A stretch of DNA of 64,000 nucleotides, from positions 646,313-710,312 of the forward strand of contig NZ_LN913000.1 of the NCBI RefSeq assembly GCF_001487105.1, in the 5' to 3' direction. Numbering within the stretch: the first letter of the stretch is position 1; each line of letters begins with the position of its first letter. A model generated the notes under the pieces. It did not search any database. It was not told the origin of the DNA and was given only the letters and a program-made list of their open reading frames with translations. Source of the DNA: Mediterraneibacter massiliensis (GTDB taxonomy: Bacteria; Bacillota; Clostridia; Lachnospirales; Lachnospiraceae). This document shows, one piece after another, positions 8,041 through 16,229 of the stretch. The position numbers were made by a program, and so were the translations under genes.

Positions 8041-8352
8041 ATGGCAGATTACTATTTAAAAACGGATAATATCATGAAAAATATGTTTACGGTGGCACTC
8101 AAAGATGAGCTGGCAGCCCAGAGCCGGATGGGAACGGTTCATCCAGAGACAGAAGCCATGCTGCAGAGAGTCCGAGCCTATGAGCTTTCCGAGAAAAGGC
8201 TTCCCATCACCACAGAGGAACAGCGGGAACTTCGCAATGCCCTTAATCGGCTGCGGGACAAGTATCTGGCCATGGGCAGGTACAGCGATGGCATTGACAG
8301 CGTGATCTTAAAGGTCATGAAACCAAACACCAGCAGGCACTTCTTCTGGTAA
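8041..8352 (+). CDS. Small ICE protein, unknown
   Basis: A 103-residue soluble, mostly helical protein with no motif I recognise. Conserved-looking parts are YYLKTDNIMKNMFTVALKDEL at the start and a C-terminal RHFFW. Two ATGs are possible (8035 and 8041); 8041 is preferred since AGGAGGG ends at 8033. Homologues of this length commonly lie between ArdC-like and DUF4314 genes in Lachnospiraceae ICEs, so it is likely a conserved accessory gene. The 85-base spacer before it has no open frame. Confidence 0.55.
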   Translation: MADYYLKTDNIMKNMFTVALKDELAAQSRMGTVHPETEAMLQRVRAYELSEKRLPITTEEQRELRNALNRLRDKYLAMGRYSDGIDSVILKVMKPNTSRHFFW

Positions 8353-8370
8353 CAGAAGGGAGGGATGTCT

Positions 8371-8649
8371 ATGAGGATATATGATCAAAAACAAGTGGAA
8401 CAATTACGAAAGCGGTATCCGAAAGGAACAAGGCTCTGTCTGGACTTTATGGAGGAGCCGGGGATGCCGCCGGGATTACAAGGAACGGTAGCATTTATCG
8501 ATGATGCCGGGCAGATTCACATGCACTGGGCAAATGGGCGAAGCCTTGCCCTGATTCCCGGAGAGGATTCTTTTCACAGAGTAGACGGACCAGCAAACGA
8601 AGCGCCAAAGAGTGAAAAAGCGAAGAAGGAGCGAGGCCCGCAGAGGTAG
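8371..8649 (+). CDS. DUF4314 protein
   Basis: A 92-residue protein matching DUF4314: KGTRLCLDFMEEPGMPPGLQGTV followed by a strand-turn-strand (VAFIDDAGQIHMHWANGRSLALIPGED). The fold is likely a small SH3-like barrel, frequent as a calcium- or nucleic acid-binding module, but no role is known. The start at 8371 has GGGAGGG seven bases upstream; ATG 8365 is too close. The tail is Lys-rich and reaches into the region that precedes traG. Confidence 0.65.
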   Translation: MRIYDQKQVEQLRKRYPKGTRLCLDFMEEPGMPPGLQGTVAFIDDAGQIHMHWANGRSLALIPGEDSFHRVDGPANEAPKSEKAKKERGPQR

Positions 8650-8672
8650 CGTGGAAACGTTCTGACCTTTGG

Positions 8673-10409
8673 GTGTGGCTGCTGTTTCTGCCCGTTGTCT
8701 GGTGGGCAGGCGCCATCACTGCCTGTGCCATAAAACCGGATACCAATCTGTTACAGATCTTACAAGTGCTGACCGAAAAACTGGATCAGCCTTTTTCTAT
8801 TTCTTATACACCGTACACGCTGCGGTGTATATTCACATTCACAATCGCCTATGTGTTAGGCATCGGTATTTATTATTCCCAGAAGAGAAACTATCGAAGA
8901 GGGGTGGAGCATGGCTCTGCCAAATGGGGTGATGCAGCTTCCATCTGCAAGCGTTACCGGGACAAGCGGTACACCCAGAATCTCATTTTAACCCAGAACT
9001 TCCGCATGGGATTGGACTGCTATAAGCACAAACGAAACTTAAATGTTTTGGTGGTGGGCGGTTCCGGTGCGGGAAAAAGCCGGGCATACGCCGTAGTCAA
9101 CATCATGCAGTGCAACTGTTCTATGGTGGTCACCGATCCTAAGGGAGAGCTTCTTCGGAAAACCGGAGGACTGTTGGAGAGGGAAGGCTATGAAGTCCGG
9201 GTGTTTGACCTGATCAATCCGGAGACATCTTTTTGCTATAATCCCTTTGCCTATGTGCGGGATGATAAGGATGTGTTAAAGCTCATTAATAACCTGATCC
9301 GAAATACCACCCCGAAGGGAGCACAAAGCTCGGATCCATTTTGGGAGAAAAGTGAGACCGCCTTGCTGCAGGCACTCATGCTGTATCTTCTGCATGAAGC
9401 GCCGCCGGAGGAACAGAACTTCTCCATGATCATGGAAATGTTAGGTTCTGCCCAGGTGAAAGAGGACGATGAGGAATACCAGTCTTCGCTGGATATCCTG
9501 TTTGAACGTTTGGAGATGCGAAATCCGGAAAGCATTGCAGTCAAGCAGTATGCCATTTACAAGCAGGCGGCAGGAAAGACCGCAAAGTCCATCCTGATCT
9601 CTGTAGGCGTCCGTCTGGCTGCGTTCAATTTAAAACAGATCGCCAATCTGACCTGTACCGATGAACTGGATCTTTACAGCATCGGGGAGAAAAAGGTGGC
9701 GCTGTTTTGCTGTATCCCGGATGCGGATACCAGCCTCAATTATCTGGTGGGCATGATTTATAGTAACCTCTTTCAAACCCTTTACTATGTGGCAGACCGG
9801 AAATACCATGGAAAACTTCCTATTCCGGTACACTGCATCATGGATGAGTGGCCAAACGTGGCACTGCCGGATGATTTTGACAAGCTTCTGGCAACCATGA
9901 GGTCGCGCGCAATTTCCTGCAGCATCATCATCCAGAACATTGCGCAGATGAAAGCCTTGTTTAAGGATAGCTGGGAAAGTCTCATAGGGAATTGCGATGA
10001 ATTTTTATATCTGGGCGGCAATGAAAAAGAGGGGCATAAATATGTCTCGGAACTATTGGGGAAAGAAACACTGGATACCAATACCTATGGGCAGACCAAG
10101 GGAAGGAGTGGAAGCTATTCTGTGAATTTCCAGCAGTCCGGAAGGGAACTTTTAACCCCCGATGAAGTACGCCTTTTGGATAACCGCAAGGCAGTGCTTC
10201 TGGTGCGTGGGGAACGCCCCATTCTGGATGAGAAATATGATCTGCATAAACATGTGAATGTGAAATATACGGAGGATGGAGGGGCGCCGCCTTATGATTA
10301 TGCGAAGGCTCCCCTGTCCCATGAAGATGTAACCATTGATACCAGGAGACTGGATGATTATGAACTGCTCTCGGCTGAGGAGATCCTCGGCGGGGAGCAG
10401 TCTTTTTGA
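8673..10409 (+). CDS. VirD4/TraG coupling ATPase (PcfC-like)
   Basis: The coupling protein recruits the relaxase-DNA complex and pumps it to the secretion channel. Two N-terminal membrane segments (residues 1-20 and about 50-72) are followed by the ATPase domain with Walker A GGSGAGKS (near residue 130) and Walker B CIMDEWPNVALPDDF (near residue 390), plus the TraG-specific AISCSIIIQNIAQMKALF block. 578 residues is normal. The start is uncertain: the frame is open back to a TGA at 8613 and homologous-looking residues (WKRSDLWVWLL) precede GTG 8673, but no other start codon exists there. Confidence 0.92.
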   Translation: MWLLFLPVVWWAGAITACAIKPDTNLLQILQVLTEKLDQPFSISYTPYTLRCIFTFTIAYVLGIGIYYSQKRNYRRGVEHGSAKWGDAASICKRYRDKRYTQNLILTQNFRMGLDCYKHKRNLNVLVVGGSGAGKSRAYAVVNIMQCNCSMVVTDPKGELLRKTGGLLEREGYEVRVFDLINPETSFCYNPFAYVRDDKDVLKLINNLIRNTTPKGAQSSDPFWEKSETALLQALMLYLLHEAPPEEQNFSMIMEMLGSAQVKEDDEEYQSSLDILFERLEMRNPESIAVKQYAIYKQAAGKTAKSILISVGVRLAAFNLKQIANLTCTDELDLYSIGEKKVALFCCIPDADTSLNYLVGMIYSNLFQTLYYVADRKYHGKLPIPVHCIMDEWPNVALPDDFDKLLATMRSRAISCSIIIQNIAQMKALFKDSWESLIGNCDEFLYLGGNEKEGHKYVSELLGKETLDTNTYGQTKGRSGSYSVNFQQSGRELLTPDEVRLLDNRKAVLLVRGERPILDEKYDLHKHVNVKYTEDGGAPPYDYAKAPLSHEDVTIDTRRLDDYELLSAEEILGGEQSF

Positions 10410-10423
10410 TTGGAGGAATGCCA

Positions 10424-10786
10424 TTGAAGAAAAGAAATGAAATGCCAAAGAGACAGACAACAAACCATGCCGCTGTACCCATGCCCATGGGGAAAGGACC
10501 GAAATATCCGTTTGCCTTTTATGTGGCGCTGGTGCTGTCTATGACGGTAGGAGGCATCCCGGTGCTTGCAGCCGGAGATCCCCTGTCAGTCATCAATAAC
10601 CTGTCCACCTTTATCTTCTCCCTGATCCGGGCCATCGGCTTGATCTTACTGGGATTTGGTGTGGTGCAGGTAGGTTTGAGCTTAAAGAGCCATGATCCCA
10701 GCCAGAGAGCCAACGGGTTTCTGACGCTGGCAGGCGGTGTCATCATCACCTTTGCAAAAGAGATCCTGGACCTGATCGTTGGGTAG
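10424..10786 (+). CDS. Small two-TM secretion-channel protein (pilin/Maff2-like)
   Basis: A 120-residue protein with a signal-like segment (FYVALVLSMTVGGIPVLAAG) and two further hydrophobic helices (FIFSLIRAIGLILLGFGVV and LTLAGGVIITFAKEILDLI). The helix pair with a short polar turn (SLKSHDPSQRANG) resembles Maff2/VirB2-like channel components that lie in front of the VirB6 gene in such ICEs. A TTG start at 10424 is chosen because GGAGGA ends at 10417; ATG 10418 would leave no spacing. It overlaps no neighbour after that choice. The role as pilin-like subunit is inferred from size, topology and position. Confidence 0.6.
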   Translation: MKKRNEMPKRQTTNHAAVPMPMGKGPKYPFAFYVALVLSMTVGGIPVLAAGDPLSVINNLSTFIFSLIRAIGLILLGFGVVQVGLSLKSHDPSQRANGFLTLAGGVIITFAKEILDLIVG

Positions 10787-10849
10787 TGGGTAGAGACAGA
10801 AGCGGGCAGGGAGGACATCTTCCTGCCCCGGTAAAGGAGGTGAGACTGT

Positions 10850-11689
10850 TTGAGTGATAACTGGATCGTGCAGAACCTAAACTCTGCGCTGAACACCTGG
10901 AATGAGAAGCTGGCAGAAATCTGGGCACTCCTTACCCAAAGCCCGGAATCCTTTAAGGGCGGGACGATCTGGAGTGTCATCACAGGGATCAACGGGGCTC
11001 TGACTGCCATTGGGTATGGACTTTTGGTACTGTTTTTTGCAGCCGGGATCGTAAAGACCTGTGGCAGCTTTACAGACATGAAAAAGCCGGAACATGCCCT
11101 CAAAGCCTTTATCCGTTTTGCATTGGCACAAGGCGCCATCATGTATGGCATGGAATTGATGACCGCCCTGTTTTCCATTGTACAGGGAATCGTGTCGACC
11201 ATCATGGCACAGTCGGGGATGGCAAGCGGGGGTGTAACAGAGCTTCCGGCAGAGATCGTGGAAAAGATCGAAGCGGTAGGGATGCTGGAATCCATTCCCT
11301 TGTGGATCGTGACGCTGCTTGGAAGCCTTTTGATCACAGTGCTGTCTTTTATCATGATCCTTACGGTATATGGAAGGATGTTCAAGCTGTATATGTATAC
11401 TGCCATTGCGCCCATCCCCATTTCTACCTTTGCGGGAGAACCCTCCCAGTCGGTGGGGAAGAACTTCATCAAGTCCTATGCAGGGGTGTGTCTGGAAGGG
11501 GCGATCATTGCACTGGCCTGTATCATTTTCTCCGTTTATTCTGCCAGTCCGCCGGCCATTGGGGATACGTCCTTAAGTGCAGTGACCATTGTGTGGAACT
11601 ATGTAGGGGAATTGGTGTTCAACTTGCTGGTACTGGTGGGTGCGGTGAAAGCATCTGACCGGATCGTAAAAGAAATGATGGGATTGTAG
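10850..11689 (+). CDS. VirB6/TrbL-like conjugation membrane protein
   Basis: A 279-residue integral membrane protein with about five or six membrane helices: residues about 45-67, 85-105, 145-180, 190-215 and 245-265. Between helices lies the conserved RMFKLYMYTAIAPIPISTFA stretch typical of VirB6/TrbL proteins of Gram-positive ICEs, which form part of the inner channel. It starts with TTG at 10850, 6 bases after AAAGGAGGTGAG, the strongest ribosome site in this part. Neighbours are the pilin-like gene upstream and DUF4313/PrgI/VirB4 downstream, the normal order. Confidence 0.82.
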   Translation: MSDNWIVQNLNSALNTWNEKLAEIWALLTQSPESFKGGTIWSVITGINGALTAIGYGLLVLFFAAGIVKTCGSFTDMKKPEHALKAFIRFALAQGAIMYGMELMTALFSIVQGIVSTIMAQSGMASGGVTELPAEIVEKIEAVGMLESIPLWIVTLLGSLLITVLSFIMILTVYGRMFKLYMYTAIAPIPISTFAGEPSQSVGKNFIKSYAGVCLEGAIIALACIIFSVYSASPPAIGDTSLSAVTIVWNYVGELVFNLLVLVGAVKASDRIVKEMMGL

Positions 11690-11701
11690 GAGGAAAGAAC
11701 C

Positions 11702-12181
11702 ATGCGTAAAGAAATACATGAGAAAAATGAAAATCAGGGAAACAGCGATACCCTGCCTTTCCATTGGGAATTTGGTAAGGAAGAGATCACCCTGAAAGTG
11801 TCCAGCTATGCCTATGGAAATGGGCTTGCGATTTTGATGTACAGCCAAAGTGAAGGGGAGCTGGAATTATTTAGTGACCTGACGGCCAATCTTCCAGGCG
11901 GGTATGGGCTGAAACCGCAGGAGGCATTTGTAAGCGGTGATTTTACCAGGGATAAGCTGGCCTTCATTCAAGAGAACAGGCTGGGAAAGGTGCTGCCGGG
12001 ACAAGCCTGTTCAGGATTTGCCACCTACACCCCGGTGGCATTTGACCTTTCAAGACTCACCCGGTATGACCGGGAAGGGGTGGAAGAATTTTGCAGACAA
12101 TGGGGGCTGGATATTCCAAAAGAACAGGAAAAAGTCCAAGGGAAGCCGACAGGAAAAAAGAAAAAAGAAAGAGAGAGATAG
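11702..12181 (+). CDS. DUF4313 protein
   Basis: A 159-residue soluble protein with the DUF4313 pattern: a strand pair around ITLKVSSYAYGNGLAILMYS, then ELFSDLTANLPG, and a conserved segment FVSGDFTRDKLAFIQENRLG. The C-terminus is a run of Lys and Arg. It is encoded in many Firmicutes ICEs between VirB6-like and PrgI genes. No function is known; being inside the secretion operon, it may be a cytoplasmic accessory. Ribosome site AGGAGGAAAG lies 5 bases before the ATG. Confidence 0.68.
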   Translation: MRKEIHEKNENQGNSDTLPFHWEFGKEEITLKVSSYAYGNGLAILMYSQSEGELELFSDLTANLPGGYGLKPQEAFVSGDFTRDKLAFIQENRLGKVLPGQACSGFATYTPVAFDLSRLTRYDREGVEEFCRQWGLDIPKEQEKVQGKPTGKKKKERER

Positions 12182-12187
12182 AAGTAT

Positions 12188-12634
12188 ATGGAAGTAAAAA
12201 TGAATAAAGAGATCCGCAACTATCAGGAGTCCATGTTTATGGGACTGAACCTGCGCCAGTGTATTTTCTCCCTGCTTGCCATCGCTGTGGCGGTAGGGAT
12301 TTATTTTGGCCTGGGAAGCTATGTGGGACAGGAAATGACCGGGTGGCTGTGCATCTTAGGGGCTGCCCCTTTCGCAGCCTGTGGTTTCTTCCAGTACCAT
12401 GGCATGAATGCGGAGCAGTTTGCCTGGGCGTATATCAAGTCTGAATTTTTATACCCCAAGCGCCTGCTGTTTCAGAGTGAGGACCTGTACCATGCCTGCA
12501 TGGAAGAAACGCTGGCCTTGGGAGAAAAGAGCCAGGGGGATGGCGCAGCCCTTATGAAAAAAAGAGAACAGCGGGCAAGGAAGAAACGGATGAAACAGAA
12601 AAAGAAAACGGGAAGGAGTGGTGCGTTTGATTAA
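12188..12634 (+). CDS. PrgI family secretion protein
   Basis: PrgI-type proteins are VirB3-like inner components that precede VirB4 in Gram-positive type IV systems. The N-terminus EIRNYQESMFMGLNLRQC is the family signature, followed by two membrane helices (CIFSLLAIAVAVGIYFGL and MTGWLCILGAAPFAACGFF) and a cytoplasmic, strongly basic tail. 148 residues is typical. The ATG at 12200 is an alternative start. Its last 8 bases overlap the virB4 start, so the two are translationally coupled. Confidence 0.85.
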   Translation: MEVKMNKEIRNYQESMFMGLNLRQCIFSLLAIAVAVGIYFGLGSYVGQEMTGWLCILGAAPFAACGFFQYHGMNAEQFAWAYIKSEFLYPKRLLFQSEDLYHACMEETLALGEKSQGDGAALMKKREQRARKKRMKQKKKTGRSGAFD

Positions 12635-14957
12635 AACCTTACAACAGGCATTGAAAATGGACCGGGAGAAGTTCAAAGTCCCAAGGTCTGTCCAGCAGGC
12701 GATCCCGATCCAGCGGATCTGGCCAGATGGGGTGTTCCAGTCCGGGACAAAATTTTCCAAGACCTTCCGGTTTTCCGATATCAACTATGCCATTGCAAGC
12801 AAAGAGGATAAGACAGAAATGTTCTTGGATTACAGTGAACTGTTAAATGCTTTAGATTCCGGTGCGGCGGCAAAGATCACTTTAAATAACAGAAGGATCA
12901 ATAAAGAAGAGTTTGAAGCCTCTCTGTTGTTGCCGATGAAAGAGGACGGGTTGGATGAATACCGAAAGGAATACAACGAAATGCTGTTATCCAAGGTCAG
13001 CGGCACCAATAACAGCATCTATCAGGAACGGTATCTGACAGTCAGTGTCCATAAAAAGAACATCAATGAGGCAAGAACCTATTTTGCGCGTGTGGGAACG
13101 GATATCATCACCCATCTGAGCAAGCTGTCCTCCATTGGGGAAGAACTGGATGCGGAACAGAGGTTACAGATCTTCCGGGATTTCTTCCGGGCAGATGAAC
13201 CCCAGTGCGTTCCCTTTGATATGAAGGCTTTTGCTAAAAAGGGGAGCAGCTTCAAGGACTGGATCTGTCCCCAGTCCATGGAGTTTTCCAAAGACTGCTT
13301 CAAGATCAATGAACGGTTTGGGTGGGTGCTGTATATGCAGGATTATGCCAGTTATGTCAAGGATGACATGATCTCGGAGCTGTGCGATCTAAGCCGGGAC
13401 TTGATGTTGTCCATTGATATCCTCCCGGTACCCACAGACGAAGCGGTGCGTGAGATTCAGAACCGTCTGCTTGGTGTGGAGACCAATGTGACCAACTGGC
13501 AGAGACGCCAGAATGCCAACAATAACTTTTCCGCCATTGTGCCTTATGATATGGAACTGCAAAGAAAGGAAACCAAAGAGATGCTGGATGACCTGACCAC
13601 CAGGGACCAGCGGATGATGTTCGGCATCCTCACCATGGTACATATGGCAGACAGCAAGAAACAGTTGGATTCGGATACGGAGAGTATCCTGTCGGTGGCA
13701 AGAAAGCACTTGTGTCAGATGACAACCTTGAAATGGCAGCAAGTGGATGGACTCAATACGGTACTGCCTTATGGCATCCGCAAGATCAATGCCCTTCGTA
13801 CCCTGACCACAGAGTCTACCGCAGTGCTGATCCCCTTCCATACTCAGGAGATCATGCAGCCGGGAGGTATCTATTATGGGCAGAATGCGGTGAGCAAAAA
13901 TATGCTGGTGGCAGACCGGAGGAAGTTATTGAATGGAAACTCCTTCCGATTGGGTGTCAGCGGTTCGGGAAAGAGTTTCTCCGCAAAAGAAGAGATCGTG
14001 GATCTTGCCCTGTCTACGGAAGATGACATCCTCATTTTAGATCCGGAGTCGGAATTCGGTTCTTTGGTGGAAGCGCTGAACGGGGAAGTGATCTCCATTT
14101 CTGCAACGTCCCATACCCATCTGAATGCGCTGGATATGGACTCTGCCTATGGCAATGACAAGAATCCGTTGATTGAGAAGTCGGAATTTATCCTGTCCCT
14201 GTTTGAACAGTTAGTGGGTGCTGGAAATCTGTCCGCCAAGGAAAAATCCATCCTGGACCGCTGTACCGCAGATGTGTACCGGGAATATATCCGAAGCGGT
14301 TATAAAAGCGAAGTACCGACCTTGAAAGATCTGTACCGACAGCTCATGCTCCAGCCGGAAGAGGAAGCCAGGGGGCTTGCCTTGTCTTCGGAGTTGTTTA
14401 TCAACGGAAGCCTAAATACCTTCGCCCAGAAAACCAATGTAAATACGAAGAATCGTATCATTGCCTATGATATCCGGGAACTGGGAGAGCAGCTCATGCC
14501 CCTGGGGATGCTGGTCACCTTGGACAGCATCTTCAACCGGGTGATCCAGAATTGGAAGAAAGGAAAGACTACCTGGATCTTTGCCGATGAGTTTTATCTG
14601 TTGTTCCGCTATCAGTACAGTGCGGACTTTTTCTATCGGCTCTACAAGAGGATCCGTAAGTACCATGGATTTGTCACAGGTTTAACGCAGAATGTGGAGG
14701 AACTTTTGAAGTCGGATACGGCAAGACTGATGCTGGCAAATAGTGAGTTTTTGATCCTTTTAAACCAGGCGACCACAGACCGGGACGAACTGGCATCCCT
14801 TTTAAACATTTCCGAGAACCAGTTATCCTATATCACCAATGTAGGCGCAGGGAAAGGGCTGATCCGCTGTTCCGGAAATCTTGTGCCATTTGAGAACAGT
14901 TTCCCGAAGAACACGAAGCTGTACCGCTTGATGACAACAAAACCAGGGGAATGCTAG
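12627..14957 (+). CDS. VirB4-type conjugation ATPase
   Basis: VirB4 powers assembly of the channel. The 776-residue protein has an N-terminal CagE/VirB4 domain and a C-terminal ATPase domain with Walker A GVSGSGKSFSAK (near residue 447), Walker B TTWIFADEFYLLF and the late motif FVTGLTQNVEELL. A TTG start at 12627 fits GGAAGGAG best; GTG 12621 or 12618 are alternatives. The gene overlaps prgI and is intact. A small stem TGCTGC/GCAGCA follows the stop, before the next gene. Confidence 0.92.
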   Translation: MIKTLQQALKMDREKFKVPRSVQQAIPIQRIWPDGVFQSGTKFSKTFRFSDINYAIASKEDKTEMFLDYSELLNALDSGAAAKITLNNRRINKEEFEASLLLPMKEDGLDEYRKEYNEMLLSKVSGTNNSIYQERYLTVSVHKKNINEARTYFARVGTDIITHLSKLSSIGEELDAEQRLQIFRDFFRADEPQCVPFDMKAFAKKGSSFKDWICPQSMEFSKDCFKINERFGWVLYMQDYASYVKDDMISELCDLSRDLMLSIDILPVPTDEAVREIQNRLLGVETNVTNWQRRQNANNNFSAIVPYDMELQRKETKEMLDDLTTRDQRMMFGILTMVHMADSKKQLDSDTESILSVARKHLCQMTTLKWQQVDGLNTVLPYGIRKINALRTLTTESTAVLIPFHTQEIMQPGGIYYGQNAVSKNMLVADRRKLLNGNSFRLGVSGSGKSFSAKEEIVDLALSTEDDILILDPESEFGSLVEALNGEVISISATSHTHLNALDMDSAYGNDKNPLIEKSEFILSLFEQLVGAGNLSAKEKSILDRCTADVYREYIRSGYKSEVPTLKDLYRQLMLQPEEEARGLALSSELFINGSLNTFAQKTNVNTKNRIIAYDIRELGEQLMPLGMLVTLDSIFNRVIQNWKKGKTTWIFADEFYLLFRYQYSADFFYRLYKRIRKYHGFVTGLTQNVEELLKSDTARLMLANSEFLILLNQATTDRDELASLLNISENQLSYITNVGAGKGLIRCSGNLVPFENSFPKNTKLYRLMTTKPGEC

Positions 14958-15028
14958 TAAAAAAGATCTTTTTGAGGGTGCTGCTGAACGTTCTTCGGCA
15001 GCATTCTTTTGGGAAGGAGGGAATGTAA

Positions 15029-15829
15029 ATGGAAGAAGGAAAAACAGTGGAAAGCCAGGAAAGGAGAGGACCGCTTCGAGAGCAGGACAGTATCCGGGCG
15101 TTACTGGAGCTTTTGGAACAACAGGGCATGGAACAGGAAAAAGGGGATGTGATCCGCATGGCAGATTATATTGATTCCATGGAAATGCAGTTAGGAACCG
15201 TCTTGAAGGAACTGGGAGAGGTGAAGAAGCAACTGGGCGTGATGCAGGAAAGCAAGGTCAAGCTCTTTGCAGTGAATACGATCCAGAAAGCAGAACATCA
15301 GGTGAAAACACTTCGCTTTCAAGTGGGAGAATGGAAACGAAAGTTTGTGGAACGGACAGAACAGGCAGTGTTTGATTTTAAAGAAAAGGGAAAAGATGCC
15401 CTTGCCTCTGCGGTAAAAGGAATGCACCTTACCCAAGGCTTACAAAAGCTGCAGTCTTCCCTACATACGGTCATGCTGTCGATGGATCAGAAGATTGACC
15501 GTCTGGGGAGCATGGCGGAGGAACTGCACGTTGCCAAAGGGCATCTGAAAAACGCATTTTTGGAAATGAACGGAAAAGATACCGCAAAGATCACAGAGCG
15601 AAATCCGGAACAGGGGATCATCTTTCAAACCCAGAAGGTGTTATTCCAATCCATGCGGAGCATCCATAAGCTGGAACAAAAAACAGAGCGATTGCAGCAG
15701 CAGATCGGGAAGCTGGAAGAGAGACAAGGAAAACAGGCATCTTTAAAAGATACCTTGCAGGAGCTTCGGCAGGAAACAGCACCCCGTCAGCTTGGGAAAA
15801 AAGAAAAACAGAAGGCAGCGATCCGATAA
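15029..15829 (+). CDS. Coiled-coil ICE protein (DUF6674-like)
   Basis: A 266-residue, highly charged, helical protein with two coiled-coil regions (residues about 45-85, MQLGTVLKELGEVKKQLGVM, and 205-245, KLEQKTERLQQQIGKLEERQ). I believe this group is named DUF6674, but could not verify it. It lies between virB4 and the wall hydrolase, the usual place for such genes in Lachnospiraceae ICEs. Ribosome site AAGGAGGG is 6 bases upstream. No enzymatic motif; a scaffolding role is conceivable. Confidence 0.6.
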   Translation: MEEGKTVESQERRGPLREQDSIRALLELLEQQGMEQEKGDVIRMADYIDSMEMQLGTVLKELGEVKKQLGVMQESKVKLFAVNTIQKAEHQVKTLRFQVGEWKRKFVERTEQAVFDFKEKGKDALASAVKGMHLTQGLQKLQSSLHTVMLSMDQKIDRLGSMAEELHVAKGHLKNAFLEMNGKDTAKITERNPEQGIIFQTQKVLFQSMRSIHKLEQKTERLQQQIGKLEERQGKQASLKDTLQELRQETAPRQLGKKEKQKAAIR

Positions 15830-15859
15830 AGGGGAGTTTTCTGAAGGGAGGTGAGAGCC

Positions 15860-16207
15860 ATGAAAGAAGAAACAACCATTACCTTTCTTGCTTCGGAGTG
15901 CGGGGAGTTCCATGAAATGGGAGAATGCATCGAATGCACATCTTTAAAAGAAGCGTTCCGGCATTACCAGAGATTTTGCAAGCGTTCCCCTCAGATGGTT
16001 CCGTCTTTGGAGTTTTCCCTGCACCATGCAGACGATCCGCTGTATAACGAGGGAGAATATCCATTAGCAACCGGGGAGAAGGGAAAAGAGTTATTGTCCT
16101 ATGTTCCCTATTATGCCAATCATCCGTTGGTGCAGGAAGCGGTAAGGGAACTGGAAAAGCTGGAAGAACAGCAGAAGAGACAAAAGAAACAGAGTATGGA
16201 ACGGTAA
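15860..16207 (+). CDS. Small YodL/large-polyvalent-protein-like domain
   Basis: A 115-residue soluble protein. The segment ECIECTSLKEAFRHYQRF followed by LEFSLHHADDPLYNEGEYPL resembles short YodL/LPD-type domains found as parts of giant helicase-methylase ICE proteins; here it is a separate gene. The C-terminus is basic and Gln-rich. ATG 15860 is preferred to GTG 15851, which overlaps the GGGAGGTG ribosome site. It starts 30 bases after the upstream coiled-coil gene and ends 22 before the hydrolase start. Function unknown. Confidence 0.55.
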   Translation: MKEETTITFLASECGEFHEMGECIECTSLKEAFRHYQRFCKRSPQMVPSLEFSLHHADDPLYNEGEYPLATGEKGKELLSYVPYYANHPLVQEAVRELEKLEEQQKRQKKQSMER

Positions 16208-16229
16208 TGTGATACAGGGAGGTGTGTGT